From Amycolatopsis sp. EV170708-02-1 (GTDB taxonomy: Bacteria; Actinomycetota; Actinomycetes; Mycobacteriales; Pseudonocardiaceae): DNA of 64,000 nt. Positions 25,783 through 37,624 of the stretch are shown here, piece after piece; position 1 is the stretch's first letter, and each line of letters opens with the position of its first letter. Location of the stretch: positions 1,984,001 to 2,048,000 of the forward strand of contig NZ_CP092497.1 in NCBI RefSeq assembly GCF_022479115.1, read 5' to 3'. The notes beneath the pieces are model-generated. The model was given only the letters and a program-made list of their open reading frames with translations, ran no database searches and was not told the DNA's origin. A program made the translations under genes and the position numbers.

Positions 25783-27585
25783 CTACAGGTACTGACCGGT
25801 GTTCGTGGCGGTGTCTATCGCCCGCCCCGAATCCTGGTTCTTGCCGGTGACGAGCGTGCGGATGTAGACGATCCGCTCGCCCTTCTTGCCGGAGATCCGG
25901 GCCCAGTCGTCCGGGTTGGTGGTGTTGGGCAGGTCCTCGTTCTCCGCGAACTCGTCGACGATCGCGTCCAGCAGATGCTGCACGCGCAGGCCGGGCTGCT
26001 TGGTCTCCAGCACCGACTTGATGGCCGACTTCTTCGCCCGGTCCACGATGTTCTGGATCATCGCGCCCGAGTTGAAGTCGCGGAAGTACAGGACTTCCTT
26101 GTCACCGTTGGCGTAGGTGACCTCGAGGAACCGGTTCTCGTCCGTCTCCTCGTACATCCGCTCGACGGTGTGCTGGATCATCGCGTCGAAGGTCGCCTTC
26201 ACGTCCCCGCCGAACTCGGCGAGGTCGTCCGCGTGGATCGGGAGACCGTCGGACAGGTACTTGGAGAAGATGTCCTTCGCGCCTTCGGCGTCCGGACGCT
26301 CGATCTTGATCTTGACGTCGAGCCGGCCCGGCCGCAGGATCGCCGGGTCGATCATGTCTTCGCGGTTGGAGGCGCCGATGACGATGACGTTCTCCAGGCC
26401 CTCGACACCGTCGATCTCCGAAAGCAGCTGCGGGACGATCGTGGTCTCCACGTCGGAGGACACGCCCGAACCGCGGGTGCGGAAGATCGAGTCCATCTCG
26501 TCGAAGAACACGATCACCGGGGTGCCTTCGGAGGCCTTTTCCCGAGCCCGCTGGAAGATCAGGCGGATATGCCGCTCGGTCTCCCCGACGAACTTGTTCA
26601 GCAGTTCCGGACCCTTGATGTTCAGGAAGTAGGACTTCCCGTCCGCCGAGTCGCCGCGGGCTTCCGCGACCTTCTTGGCGAGCGAGTTGGCCACCGCCTT
26701 GGCGATGAGGGTCTTACCGCAGCCAGGAGGCCCGTAGAGCAGCACGCCCTTCGGCGGGCGCAGCTGGTACTCCTGGTACAGATCGGCGTGCAGGAACGGA
26801 AGCTCGACGGCGTCGCGGATCTGCTCGATCTGTCGGGTGAGGCCACCGATGTCCTCGTACCGGACGTCGGGCACCTCCTCCAGCACGAGATCCTCGACCT
26901 CCGCCTTCGGCACGCGCTCGTAGGCGTAACCGGCCTTCGAGTCCACCAGCAGGGAATCGCCCGGCTTGAGGGGCTGTTCGGCCAGCGGATCGGAGAGCAG
27001 GACGACCCGCTCCTCGTCCGCGTGCCCGACCACGAGCGCACGGGGGCTGCCGCCCTCGACGTCCGGGGCCAGCACCTCGCGCAGCGCGCAGACCTCGCCG
27101 ATCCGCTCGAAGTCACCGCCTTCGACGACGGTGAGCGCCTCGTTGAGCCGCAACGCCTGTCCGCGCTGCAGCGACGAGACCTCGACCGCGGGTGAGACCG
27201 AAACCCGCATCTTGCGGCCCGCGGTGAACACGTCCACCGTGTTGTCCTCGTACGCGGTGACGAACACGCCGTAACCGCTCGGAGGCTGGGCCAGCCTGTC
27301 GACCTCCTCCCGCAACGCGAGCAACTGGCCACGCGCCTCGCGGAGCGTCTCGACCAGTTTCGTGTTGCGTTCCGTGAGTTGGCTCACTCGTTCCGACGCC
27401 TCGGCGAGTCGCTGCTCCAGCACTCGGTTCTGGCGTGGGGAATCGGTGAGCTTCCGGCGCAGCAGGGCGACTTCCTCCTCGAGGAAGCGGATCTGACGTG
27501 CCTGCTCGTCGGACGTGGTTCCAGCTCCGGTCGTTTCTGAAGGGTCGGCCTCCTCGCGCCGACCTCCGGGAAGGTCATGATGCAT
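25783..27585 (-). CDS. mpa: Mpa (ARC), proteasome-activating AAA+ ATPase
   Basis: Hexameric ATPase that binds Pup, unfolds pupylated proteins and feeds them into the 20S proteasome. 600 residues from the ATG at 27585 behind CCGAGGAGGTGCCCG. Order of parts: N-terminal coiled coil (about 28-85, [15 protein letters not shown]), two OB-type domains, then the AAA domain with Walker [14 protein letters not shown], Walker [11 protein letters not shown] and [11 protein letters not shown]. The C-terminus is TGQYL, the gate-opening motif that docks into PrcA. In mycobacteria mpa lies close to dop; here 3.6 kb of unrelated genes intervene. Confidence 0.97.
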   Translation of the reverse strand: MHHDLPGGRREEADPSETTGAGTTSDEQARQIRFLEEEVALLRRKLTDSPRQNRVLEQRLAEASERVSQLTERNTKLVETLREARGQLLALREEVDRLAQPPSGYGVFVTAYEDNTVDVFTAGRKMRVSVSPAVEVSSLQRGQALRLNEALTVVEGGDFERIGEVCALREVLAPDVEGGSPRALVVGHADEERVVLLSDPLAEQPLKPGDSLLVDSKAGYAYERVPKAEVEDLVLEEVPDVRYEDIGGLTRQIEQIRDAVELPFLHADLYQEYQLRPPKGVLLYGPPGCGKTLIAKAVANSLAKKVAEARGDSADGKSYFLNIKGPELLNKFVGETERHIRLIFQRAREKASEGTPVIVFFDEMDSIFRTRGSGVSSDVETTIVPQLLSEIDGVEGLENVIVIGASNREDMIDPAILRPGRLDVKIKIERPDAEGAKDIFSKYLSDGLPIHADDLAEFGGDVKATFDAMIQHTVERMYEETDENRFLEVTYANGDKEVLYFRDFNSGAMIQNIVDRAKKSAIKSVLETKQPGLRVQHLLDAIVDEFAENEDLPNTTNPDDWARISGKKGERIVYIRTLVTGKNQDSGRAIDTATNTGQYL

Positions 27586-27948
27586 CGGGCACCTCCTCGG
27601 AGTGCTTTTCATTCCACGGTACCGGCGATCACCGACAATAAAAGGCCTTTCCGCATCACAAGATCGGCGCGTCGCGTTCCGGACGGCCCGCCAGCACGTA
27701 CCTGCGCGCCGCGCAAGGGGCCATCCCGGTGCCGGGTCCGGCGCACTCATGGTCACAATCCGTCCACCTGGCCTGACCTGCGACGGAATACCCGGCTCCG
27801 TCCGGGTGCAAACGGGTTTCCGGTCTCAGTTCGGCCCTAATCGAGCGGCGATCCGGCTCGATGGCTAGCATCGGGCCGACGTTCGCCGGGGAGGCGGACC
27901 CGCAGGTCATGTTGAGCATTTTCGCAGAACAGCTAGGGGGCACCAGCC
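27586..27948. other. Divergent spacer between mpa and an exported-protein gene
   Basis: 363 bases without a supported gene. The half next to mpa (27600-27660) is AT-richer than its surroundings (CAATAAAAGGCC at 27638) and probably holds the mpa promoter. The other half should hold the promoter of the plus-strand gene, which has AGGGGGCACCAGCC before its ATG. Short open frames here have no family likeness. Confidence 0.5.
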
Positions 27949-28770
27949 ATGACTTACCCGCCGCAGCAGCCCGGCGGCTACGGACAGGATCCGTACGGCC
28001 AGCAGGGCGGGTACCCGCAGAGCGGCCCCCAGCCGCAACAGGGATACCCCGGTGCCGGCCAGTACGGACAACAGGACCCGTACGGCCAGCAGCAGGGTGG
28101 TTACCCGCAGAGCGGTCCTCAGCCCCAGCAGGGATACCCCGGTGGCACGCAGCAGTTCGGCCAGCCGGATCCGTATGGGCAGCAGGGCGGCTTCAACGCG
28201 TACCCGCAGGAAGGCGGTTACGGCGGCGGAGAGCCACCCAAGAAAAAGAAGACCGGCCTGATCGTCGGTATCGCGATCGGCGCGGTCGTGCTGGTCGGTG
28301 GCGGTGTCACCGCACTGGTCATCGCGCTGAACTCCGGCGACGACAACCCGGTCGCGGCGCCGCCCTCCAGCAGCGCCGCTCCGTCGGAGGCCCCGTCCTC
28401 GTCGCAGAAGCCGAGCTCGACGCGCACCAGGTCCAGCTCGCCGAGCACGTCGTCGACCAAGAGCTCCGGTCCGGCGCCGGGCGGCAAGGCCACGCCGCAA
28501 GAGGTCTTCGAAAGCGCCGCGACCTCCTACAGCGCGGGTGACAAGCAGACGTTCCTCAACCTGATCTGCCGTAGCGAGAACACCAAGGACGAGGGCAAGC
28601 CGCTCGACCCCATCAAGCTCGAAATCATCGAGCCCGCCAAGGAAAGCGGTGACCGGGCGACCGGGCGCTACCGCGCGACCCAGGGCACCAAGACGGCGGA
28701 AGGCACGATCACGGCGGCCAAGGAATCGGATCTGTGGTGCCTCAAGGACATCAAGGCCGACAAGAAGTGA
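27949..28770 (+). CDS. Repeat-rich single-span membrane protein
   Basis: 273 residues. The first 95 are low-complexity Pro/Gln/Gly/Tyr with near-tandem repeats (each starting DPYGQQ, followed by [16 protein letters not shown]), predicted to be disordered in the cytoplasm. After PPKKKKTG comes one membrane helix (about 103-125), a Ser/Thr/Pro linker, and an exported C-terminal domain of about 90 residues with cysteines in LICRSE and LWCLKD. This domain resembles DUF4878/NTF2-like folds. The next gene encodes a related domain. Role unknown; the layout recalls actinobacterial envelope or signalling proteins. Confidence 0.82.
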   Translation: MTYPPQQPGGYGQDPYGQQGGYPQSGPQPQQGYPGAGQYGQQDPYGQQQGGYPQSGPQPQQGYPGGTQQFGQPDPYGQQGGFNAYPQEGGYGGGEPPKKKKTGLIVGIAIGAVVLVGGGVTALVIALNSGDDNPVAAPPSSSAAPSEAPSSSQKPSSTRTRSSSPSTSSTKSSGPAPGGKATPQEVFESAATSYSAGDKQTFLNLICRSENTKDEGKPLDPIKLEIIEPAKESGDRATGRYRATQGTKTAEGTITAAKESDLWCLKDIKADKK

Positions 28771-28777
28771 CCTGCCC

Positions 28778-29233
28778 GTGACGGTGAGCCACAAGCTGAC
28801 CGCCGTCGCGGTGGTGTGCGGCGCGGTCGTGGCCGGGGTCGTGGTGGGGCTGCTCCTGGTGGCCCCGTCCGGCTCCGACCCGGCCGCGTCGAGCGGTGTC
28901 ACGCCCGGGCCGCCGCCGGGTTCGTCCCGTCCCGTCCCGGTTGATCCGGACGTGGCGGCGGTCGAGGTGGTCGGCAAGGCGATCGCCGCGGCCATCGTCA
29001 ACCACGACGCGACGGCGTTCGGCAAGCTCACCTGCGTCCAGCAGCCCTCGGCCGATCTGGCCGAGCTCAAGCGGAAGTGGGAGGCCGCGGGGAAGGTGAC
29101 CGCGACCGTCCCGGATCCACCCGCTGTCAGCGGCGACACCGCCTCCGTGACCGTTCACGTCGAGGGAGCGGGAGGCCAGAAGGACACGCCGTTCCCGCTC
29201 AAGAAGCGCGACGGCAAGTGGTGCGTGCCGTAA
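28778..29233 (+). CDS. Exported protein related to the preceding gene product
   Basis: 151 residues from the GTG at 28778, seven bases after the upstream stop, so probably co-transcribed. One N-terminal hydrophobic segment (about 7-30) serves as anchor or signal. The C-terminal domain (VVGKAIAAAIVNHDATAFGK to GKWCVP) parallels that of the upstream protein: a helix, a cysteine in LTC, then a final WC. The two cysteines may pair. No function is assigned. A longer frame starting within the upstream gene is rejected. Confidence 0.72.
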   Translation: MTVSHKLTAVAVVCGAVVAGVVVGLLLVAPSGSDPAASSGVTPGPPPGSSRPVPVDPDVAAVEVVGKAIAAAIVNHDATAFGKLTCVQQPSADLAELKRKWEAAGKVTATVPDPPAVSGDTASVTVHVEGAGGQKDTPFPLKKRDGKWCVP

Positions 29234-29354
29234 TTTTTGTCGACCGCTGACGAAAACTCGCCGAAGGGGCGCCGAGCCGCTTGCAACTTGCGTTCTGCGC
29301 GGAAGGCGCCCTTGAGGAGATCGTTCGGTACAGCGGCTCTGCCCCGTGTTCTGC

Positions 29355-31428
<2,074 letters not shown>

Positions 31429-31556
31429 GTGTCGAAGCGTAGATGCCCAGGTGTGGGGTGCCGGTAACCCGCCCTTCCCGTCCGGGTGGTGTCGGTCATG
31501 CCGCTCCGGTGCGTTGCGGTCCCGAAACTGTCGGTGCCCGGCGATACGCTCCCTAC

Positions 31557-32450
31557 ATGCCCGACACCGACACGGTCACCGCCGATCCGCCGCCCGGCGC
31601 CGAAGTCCCGCGCCGTCGGCCGGCCCTGTCCCCGTCGCGTGCCAGCGACTTCAAGCAGTGCCCGCTGCTCTACCGCTTCCGCGCGGTCGACAGACTGCCC
31701 GAGATCCCGACGAAGGCCCAGCTGCGCGGCACGCTGGTGCATTCCGTGCTGGAGCGCCTCTTCTCCCTGCCGCAGGCCGATCGCACCCCTCCGCAGGCCA
31801 AAGAGCTGCTCGCCCCGGCGTGGGAGGAGCTCTCCTCGGAACGTCCGGAGTGGATCGAGCTGTTCGATCAGGAGGATCCCGACGCCGTCACGTCGTGGCT
31901 CTCGTCGGCCGAGCAGCTCGTCGACACCTACTTCGGCCTTGAGGATCCGCGTCGCCTGGAGCCGGAAGCGTGCGAGCTGCACGTCGAGATCGAGCTGGGC
32001 TCCGGAGTGCTGCTCCGGGGCTACGTCGACAGGCTGGACGTGGCGCCGACCGGTGAGATCCGCGTCGTCGACTACAAGACCGGTGCCGCGCCCCGCGAGA
32101 TCGGCGAGGCCAAGGCGATGTTCCAGATGAAGTTCTACGCCGTGGTCCTCTGGCGGCTTCGCGGTGTCGTGCCGCGCCAGCTGAAACTGATGTACCTCAC
32201 CGACGGGCAGTCTCTGGCCTACACGCCCGACGAGGGCGAGCTGATCCGCTTCGAGCGCACGCTGGAGGCGATCTGGCAGGCGATCCTCAAAGCGGGCAAG
32301 ACCGGCGATTTCCGGCCGAATCCGAGCAAACTCTGCGCGTGGTGCGACCACCAGGCCCTCTGCCCGCAGTACGGCGGCACTCCCCCGCCGTACCCCGGCT
32401 GGCCGGAGCCGGATCCCGGCGAAGAGTCCGTATTGGACCGTGCGGATTAG
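31557..32450 (+). CDS. RecB-like PD-(D/E)XK nuclease with iron-sulfur cysteines
   Basis: 297-residue single-domain nuclease (RecB family exonuclease, Rv2119-like). The catalytic core is GYVDRLDVAPTGEIRVVDYK with the D and ExK-type residues, and FQMKFYAVVLW. Four cysteines are placed as in Cas4/AddB Fe-S nucleases: one early (FKQCPLLYRF) and three near the end (LCAWCDHQALCPQY). It has no helicase partner nearby and no CRISPR array. It may process DNA ends in repair. It diverges from the site-2 protease gene. Confidence 0.9.
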   Translation: MPDTDTVTADPPPGAEVPRRRPALSPSRASDFKQCPLLYRFRAVDRLPEIPTKAQLRGTLVHSVLERLFSLPQADRTPPQAKELLAPAWEELSSERPEWIELFDQEDPDAVTSWLSSAEQLVDTYFGLEDPRRLEPEACELHVEIELGSGVLLRGYVDRLDVAPTGEIRVVDYKTGAAPREIGEAKAMFQMKFYAVVLWRLRGVVPRQLKLMYLTDGQSLAYTPDEGELIRFERTLEAIWQAILKAGKTGDFRPNPSKLCAWCDHQALCPQYGGTPPPYPGWPEPDPGEESVLDRAD

Positions 32451-32537
32451 GCCGTGTCCGGTATGTCATCTTCGATGGGCCCTCACGAGCTGCTGGGCGC
32501 GGACGGGACCCAGCGGTCACGGCCTTAGGCTGCCTTT

Positions 32538-33323
32538 GTGACAGAAGCCTTCTACGTGCCGTCAGGCGACGGCGTCTTCCTCCCGACCCCGCACACCGCT
32601 GGCCCGTGGACGCCGGAAGCGCAGCACTTCGGGCCGCCCTCGGCGTTGCTGGTCCGCGCGCTCGAAGAGGTCGAGGCGCCCCACGCGAGCCAGCTGGCGC
32701 GGGTGACGGTCGAGATCCTCGGCCCCGCGCCGCTGAAGGAACTGTCGGTACGGGCCCGGGTGGAACGACCGGGCCGGTCGGTCGAGTGGCTGACGGCCGA
32801 GCTCTCCCACGGCGAGCGGGTCGTCGCCCGCGCCTCGGCGTGGCGTATCGCGACGTCGGACACCACCGCGGTCGCCACCGCCGAAGGCCCCGCGCTGCCG
32901 TCGCCGGACGGTCTGCCCGCGTCGACCTGGCCGGAAGGCTGGCACGGCGGGTACCTGCAAGCCGTCGAGTGGCGCAGCGTCAAGGGCGCGCTGGACGAAC
33001 CCGGGCCCGCGACCGTCTGGGGCAGGCAGCGCGTCGCGCTCGTCGACGGGGAGAAGCCGAGCCCGCTGCAGCGGCTGTTCGTGCTGGCGGACTCCGGCAA
33101 CGGGATCTCGAACTTCCTGGACCCGCGGGAGTGGTGGTTCATCAACTCCGAGCTGACGGTGCACCTCCGCCGCCCGCCTCTCGGCGACTGGATCGGCGTC
33201 GACGCGGCCACCCTCGTCGGCCCGAACGGGATCGGCACGGCGACGACGACACTGCACGACGCGTCGGGGCCGATCGCCTCCGGGGCGCAGGCGTTGCTGG
33301 TGCGACCGCGACAGGCGGGCTGA
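32538..33323 (+). CDS. Thioesterase-family (double hotdog) protein
   Basis: 261 residues with the acyl-CoA thioesterase II-like layout: an N-terminal hotdog (HFGPPSALLVRALEEVEAPH, ARVTVEILGPAPLKELSVRA) and a C-terminal hotdog (SGNGISNFLDPREWWFINSE, LRRPPLGDWIGVDAATLV). It should hydrolyse acyl-CoA thioesters in the cytoplasm; chain preference is unknown. The GTG start at 32538 has no strong ribosome site. It is followed after 67 bases by the ParA gene. Confidence 0.87.
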   Translation: MTEAFYVPSGDGVFLPTPHTAGPWTPEAQHFGPPSALLVRALEEVEAPHASQLARVTVEILGPAPLKELSVRARVERPGRSVEWLTAELSHGERVVARASAWRIATSDTTAVATAEGPALPSPDGLPASTWPEGWHGGYLQAVEWRSVKGALDEPGPATVWGRQRVALVDGEKPSPLQRLFVLADSGNGISNFLDPREWWFINSELTVHLRRPPLGDWIGVDAATLVGPNGIGTATTTLHDASGPIASGAQALLVRPRQAG

Positions 33324-33390
33324 TAGACGCGCTTTCTCGGCGGGTTTCCAATAGCCTTCCCGGAACAACAGACACAGGGAGCGCTTCGGC

Positions 33391-34326
33391 ATGCAGATCA
33401 CCTCGGTGGTCAACCAGAAAGGCGGGGTCGGCAAGACCTCACTCAGCGTGGGCGCGGCGGCCGCACTGGCCGAACGCGGCCGCCGGGTGCTGCTGATCGA
33501 CCTCGACCCACAGGGCCACGCGACCACCGAACTCCTCGGGCTGGACGAGGTGGCACCGGACATGCCCAGCCTCGCGAAAGCCCTGACCAAGGTGTGGAAG
33601 GGCCCGATCGAGGAACTCGTCGTACGGCATCCGCGCAGCAACCTCGGGCGGGGCGGCGCGTTCGACGTCATCCCGACCTCGCCGGGGATGTTCGACCTGA
33701 TCCGGCGGCTGGACCAGTTCCGGGTGCCCGGCTGGCAGCTGGCCAGGGTCATCCAATTCGCGAACTACGACCACATCATCATCGACTGCCCGCCCGCGCT
33801 CGACGTCCTGACCAACAACGCACTCGCCGCTTCGCACGGGATCCTCGTGCCGGTGCAACCGGACCGGACGAGCATCCGCGCGCTGCGCCTGCTTTCGGAC
33901 CAGGTGCGTTACGTCGAACAGACCGTCGGCCGTCCGCCGATCGCCTACTACGGCCTCGTGCCCGGGCTTTACCGCCGGCCGATCTCGCACTACGCGGCCG
34001 CTGCGTTGCAGGAGCTCTACGCGTTCGGGATCCCGATGCTGTCGCACGTCCCGCTCGGTGTCGTGATGAACGAAGCCGCCGCGCACGGCGTGCCGGTGAC
34101 GACGTACGCGCCGGAAACGCTGCAGGCACTGTCGTTCCGGGAGATCGCGGAGACGCTGGACGGCTACCTGCGGAACCATCCGGCAGCGGCGATCGTGCCC
34201 GCGGACGAGGAGTTCGTCTTCGAGGACTTCATCACCGAGGTCTCGGTGACGCGCAGCGCCAAGGACAACGGAGCACGAAAGAAGCTCTACGACCTGATGC
34301 CGAAAAAGCCCAACCGGCCCCGCTGA
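33391..34326 (+). CDS. Orphan ParA-family ATPase
   Basis: 311-residue Walker-type ATPase. The deviant Walker A is NQKGGVGKTSLSVG (residues 8-21) with the signature lysine; DLDPQGHAT and IIDCPPALDVLTNNAL follow. Such proteins position plasmids, chromosomes or large complexes. No parB, centromere-like repeats or origin is close, and the chromosomal soj is normally elsewhere, so it may position another cargo. The C-terminus is long and basic. It converges on hisG across a perfect palindrome. Confidence 0.9.
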   Translation: MQITSVVNQKGGVGKTSLSVGAAAALAERGRRVLLIDLDPQGHATTELLGLDEVAPDMPSLAKALTKVWKGPIEELVVRHPRSNLGRGGAFDVIPTSPGMFDLIRRLDQFRVPGWQLARVIQFANYDHIIIDCPPALDVLTNNALAASHGILVPVQPDRTSIRALRLLSDQVRYVEQTVGRPPIAYYGLVPGLYRRPISHYAAAALQELYAFGIPMLSHVPLGVVMNEAAAHGVPVTTYAPETLQALSFREIAETLDGYLRNHPAAAIVPADEEFVFEDFITEVSVTRSAKDNGARKKLYDLMPKKPNRPR

Positions 34327-34335
34327 CACCTTGAG

Positions 34336-34381
34336 CTCGTGAGTGGTGAGGACGGTTCTAACCGTCCTCACCACTCACGAG
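34336..34381. repeat. Perfect palindrome between parA and hisG (family C)
   Basis: 22-base arms (34336-34357 and 34360-34381) with a 2-base centre; the core is GTGAGTGGTGAGGACGGTT. It fills the gap between convergent stops, 3 bases from hisG. Near-identical copies are at 39393-39442 and 53536-53581. Confidence 0.88.
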
Positions 34382-34384
34382 GTC

Positions 34385-35230
34385 TCAGAGGCGGCAGGCC
34401 CGGATGTCCGAAGCGAGGACGGCCTTGGCGCCGGTCTCGGCGAGCTCGTCCATGATCCGGTTGACCTCCTTGCGCGGCACCATCGCCCGCACGGCCACCC
34501 AGTCCGCGTCGGCCAGCGGCGCGACGGTCGGCGACTCGAGACCCGGCGTGATCGCGATGGCCGCGTCGAGCAGCGACCGCGGGCAGTCGTAGTCCAGCAT
34601 CATGTAGTGCTGGGCGAAGACGACACCCTGCAGCCGCGCCTTCAGCTGGTCCTTGGGCCGGGTGTGCTCGGTGCCCGCCCGCTGCAGCAGCACCGCCTCC
34701 GACACGCAGATCGGGTCCCCGAAGGCCACGAGGTTGTGCTGACGCAACGACCGTCCCGACTCGACGACGTCCGCGATCGCGTCGGCCACGCCGAGCTGGA
34801 TCGAGATCTCGACGGCGCCGTCGAGCCGGATGACCTCCGCCTCCACCCCGTGCTGCTTCAGGTTCTCGCGCACGAGCCGCGGGTACGACGTCGCGAGCCG
34901 CTTGCCCTGCAGGTCTTCGGCCCGCCACTCCCGGCCGGCCGGTGCGGCGTACCGGAAGGTGGAACCGCCGAAGCCGAGGCCGAGGATCTCCTCGACCGGG
35001 GCACCGGAATCGAGCGCGAGATCGCGGCCGGTGATGCCGAGATCCAGTTCGCCGGATCCGACGTAGATCGCGATGTCCTTGGGACGCAAGAAGAAGAACT
35101 CGACCTCGTTGACCGTGTCGAGCACGGTCAGGTCGCGGGCCTCATGTCGCTTGCGGTAGCCGGCCTCTCCGAGCATCTCCGACGCGGCGGCGGCGAGGGC
35201 TCCCTTGTTCGGCACGGCGACACGCAGCAT
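34385..35230 (-). CDS. hisG: ATP phosphoribosyltransferase HisG (long form)
   Basis: First enzyme of histidine synthesis, joining ATP and PRPP. 281 residues, the long form with a C-terminal regulatory domain that binds histidine. It starts [20 protein letters not shown], has [16 protein letters not shown] and [16 protein letters not shown] (PRPP loop region), and ends with the ACT-like segment. The ATG at 35230 follows AAGGAGAAGCA. hisE is 32 bases upstream on the same strand, giving a hisE-hisG pair as in mycobacteria. Confidence 0.96.
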   Translation of the reverse strand: MLRVAVPNKGALAAAASEMLGEAGYRKRHEARDLTVLDTVNEVEFFFLRPKDIAIYVGSGELDLGITGRDLALDSGAPVEEILGLGFGGSTFRYAAPAGREWRAEDLQGKRLATSYPRLVRENLKQHGVEAEVIRLDGAVEISIQLGVADAIADVVESGRSLRQHNLVAFGDPICVSEAVLLQRAGTEHTRPKDQLKARLQGVVFAQHYMMLDYDCPRSLLDAAIAITPGLESPTVAPLADADWVAVRAMVPRKEVNRIMDELAETGAKAVLASDIRACRL

Positions 35231-35262
35231 TGCTTCTCCTTGGTTCTCCGGACGCGAACGCG

Positions 35263-35526
35263 TCACAGGTACCGGTACACGTCCTCTGTCGACAGTCCTC
35301 GGCCGAGCATGAGCACCTGCACGCGGTACAGCAGCTGTGAAATCTCCTCGGAGAGCCTGTCGTCGGATTCGTGCTCGGCGGCGATCCACACCTCGCCCGC
35401 CTCTTCGAGCACCTTCTTGCCCTGCGCGTGCACTCCCGCGTCCAGCGCGGCGACGGTGCCGGAACCGTCAGGGCGCGTGCGGGCGCGCTCGGCAAGCTCG
35501 GCGAACAGCTCATCGAAGGTCTTCAC
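35263..35526 (-). CDS. hisE: Phosphoribosyl-ATP diphosphatase HisE
   Basis: Second step of histidine synthesis. 87 residues from the GTG at 35526 ([15 protein letters not shown]). It is all helical, with the conserved [18 protein letters not shown] that binds Mg and the substrate, then [20 protein letters not shown]. The longer frame to 35595 adds an unsupported N-terminus. It forms a tight pair with hisG downstream. Confidence 0.95.
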   Translation of the reverse strand: MKTFDELFAELAERARTRPDGSGTVAALDAGVHAQGKKVLEEAGEVWIAAEHESDDRLSEEISQLLYRVQVLMLGRGLSTEDVYRYL

Positions 35527-35598
35527 GGTCTGGAGATCCTTCCATCCGCGCCCGCGTCGCGCTGCCCCGGGCCGGTGTGTTGCCGCTCGCATCACACT

Positions 35599-36090
35599 TC
35601 AGAACAGCGCGGCGCCGCCCCGTTCGAAGTCGAGCAGGTGGCGTTTCCGTTCGACACCACCGCCGTAGCCGGTGAGATCGCCGTTGGAACCGATCACGCG
35701 GTGACACGGCACGATGATGCTGATCGGGTTCTTCCCGTTCGCGAGCCCGACCGCGCGCGACGCGGTGGGCCTGCCCAGACGGTCGGCGAGCTGGCCATAG
35801 GAAACCGTCTCGCCATATGGGATGCCGAGCAGACCTTCCCAGACCATCCGCTGGAATTCGGTGCCGCCGAAGCTCAGCGGGAGATCGAATTCCTTCCGTT
35901 GTCCGGCGAAGTACTCCTTCAGCTGCTTCTCGGTGTCGACGAAGATCGGCGCGCCCGGGTCCGGGTGGCCGAAGCTCTCCTCGGCCGGGCGGTGCCGCTG
36001 CTGGACCATGTAGACCCCGCAGAGGCTTTCGCCGTCCGCGACCAGGGTCAGCTTGTCGTACGGGCTGTCGATGACGGTGTGCGTGCGCAT
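35599..36090 (-). CDS. ogt: Methylated-DNA-protein-cysteine methyltransferase
   Basis: Suicide repair protein that removes methyl groups from O6-methylguanine. 163 residues from the ATG at 36090. The active site [18 protein letters not shown] is intact with the acceptor Cys in IIVPCHRV, and the helix-turn-helix [20 protein letters not shown] precedes it. It starts 14 bases after the ada-alkA gene, forming an alkylation-repair operon. Confidence 0.95.
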   Translation of the reverse strand: MRTHTVIDSPYDKLTLVADGESLCGVYMVQQRHRPAEESFGHPDPGAPIFVDTEKQLKEYFAGQRKEFDLPLSFGGTEFQRMVWEGLLGIPYGETVSYGQLADRLGRPTASRAVGLANGKNPISIIVPCHRVIGSNGDLTGYGGGVERKRHLLDFERGGAALF

Positions 36091-36104
36091 GGCGCTCCTC
36101 GAAG

Positions 36105-37568
36105 TCAGGCGGCGGGCAGCCGGTTGATCGGGTGGTCTCCGGTCGCCCAGAGGTGCTGGACGGCGTAGGCGCGCCACGGGCGCCAGCGTTCGGCGTGCGC
36201 GGCGAACGCCGCCAGGCCGAGCCCGAAGCCCTTCGCGGCGACCTTGACGCCGAGGTCGGTCGGCAGGAAGGCGTCGGGATCGCCGAGCGCGCGCATCGCG
36301 ATGCTCTCGACGGTCCACGGGCCGAAGCCGGGCAACGCGTGCAGGCGTTCGCGGGCGCGCTGCCAGTCGCTTCCCGCGCCGAGATCGAGTTCCCCGCCGT
36401 TCAGTTCCGCGACGAGGCCGAGCAGGGTCCGCTTACGGCTCTGCGGCATCGCGAGACTTTCCGGGTCGATCTCCGCGAGCGCGGCGGCGCCCGGGAAGAC
36501 GTGGGTGAGCCCGCCGTCCGGATCGTCGACGGGGTCGCCGTGCGCGAGGACCAGCCTGGCGGCGTGGGTGCGGGCGGCGGCGGTGGACACCTGCTGGCCG
36601 AGGACCGCGCGGACGGCGAACTCGTCACCGTCGACCGTCCTCGGCACCCGCCTGCCCGGCGCGGCGGCCACGAGCGGCCCGAGCAGCGGGTCCGCGGCCA
36701 GCGCCTCGTCGACCGCGGCCGGGTCCGCGTCGAGGTCGAGCAGACGGCGGCAACGGCTGATCGCGGTCGAGAGATCCCGCAGGTCCGACAGGGTGAGCCG
36801 GCAGCCGATGTAGCCGTCTTCCGGCTTGAGCGCGACGACGGCGGCGCCGTGCGGGAGGCGCAGCGTGCGGCGGTACGCGCCGTCCCGCCATTCCTCGACG
36901 CCGGGGACACCGGTCGCGACGAGATGCCCGAAGAGGTTGTCCGGGAACAGCGGCTTCCGGTACGGCAGGCGCAGGTTCAGCGTCCCGGGCGCGGCCGCCG
37001 GCGCAGTGCGGACGCGGGCCCGCAGTTCCGTCGGGGACAGGGCGAAGACCTCGCGGACGGTGTCGTTGAACGTCCGGACGCTGCCGAATCCCGCCGCGAG
37101 GGCGACGTCGATCATCGACAGGCCCGTCGTCTCGATCAGCAGCCGCGCCGTCTGGGCCCGTTGCGCACGGGCGAGGCTGAGCGGGCCCGCGCCGAGTTCG
37201 GCGCGGACATGCCGCTCCACCTGCCGGACGCTGTAGCCGAGCCGGGCGGCCAGCCCGCTCACGCCGTCGGTGTCGACGACGCCGTCGGCGATCAGCCGCA
37301 TCGCCCGCGCCACCAGGTCCGCGCGCTCGTTCCACTGCGGCGACCCGGGGCTGGCGTCCGGACGGCACCGTTTGCAGGCACGGAAGCCGGCCTCCTGCGC
37401 GGCCGCCGCGCTCGGGTAGAACGTCATGTTCTCCGGCTTCGGCGGGACGACCGGGCAGCTCGCCCGGCAGTAGATCCGCGTCGTCAGGACGGCGGTGAAG
37501 AACCAGCCGTCGAACCGGGCGTCCTTCGCTTGGACCGCCCGGACGCAGCGTTCGAAATCCTCATGCAC
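36105..37568 (-). CDS. alkA: Ada-AraC-AlkA fusion (3-methyladenine glycosylase II)
   Basis: 487-residue fusion. The N-terminal Ada domain has the zinc cysteines in [11 protein letters not shown] and ACKRCRPD, one being the methyl acceptor. An AraC-type helix-turn-helix pair follows ([40 protein letters not shown]). The C-terminal half is AlkA glycosylase with Hh[18 protein letters not shown] and catalytic Asp in FLPTDLGV. It may both sense alkylation and remove damaged bases. ogt follows after 14 bases; the HAD gene is upstream on the same strand, so a longer operon is possible. Confidence 0.94.
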   Translation of the reverse strand: MHEDFERCVRAVQAKDARFDGWFFTAVLTTRIYCRASCPVVPPKPENMTFYPSAAAAQEAGFRACKRCRPDASPGSPQWNERADLVARAMRLIADGVVDTDGVSGLAARLGYSVRQVERHVRAELGAGPLSLARAQRAQTARLLIETTGLSMIDVALAAGFGSVRTFNDTVREVFALSPTELRARVRTAPAAAPGTLNLRLPYRKPLFPDNLFGHLVATGVPGVEEWRDGAYRRTLRLPHGAAVVALKPEDGYIGCRLTLSDLRDLSTAISRCRRLLDLDADPAAVDEALAADPLLGPLVAAAPGRRVPRTVDGDEFAVRAVLGQQVSTAAARTHAARLVLAHGDPVDDPDGGLTHVFPGAAALAEIDPESLAMPQSRKRTLLGLVAELNGGELDLGAGSDWQRARERLHALPGFGPWTVESIAMRALGDPDAFLPTDLGVKVAAKGFGLGLAAFAAHAERWRPWRAYAVQHLWATGDHPINRLPAA

Positions 37569-37624
37569 CAGGCCAGCATCACCGACCGCACCGGGTGCGG
37601 TCTAGCGGAAATGCGACATGGCGG

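Noticed and set aside
28649..28777. Longer start for the second exported protein
   Set aside because: It would overlap the preceding gene by over 100 bases; the GTG at 28778 gives a normal signal segment and an operon-like gap.
33391..34326. Chromosome-partition locus or replication origin
   Set aside because: No parB, no parS-like repeats, no dnaA or DnaA-box cluster is present around the ParA gene.
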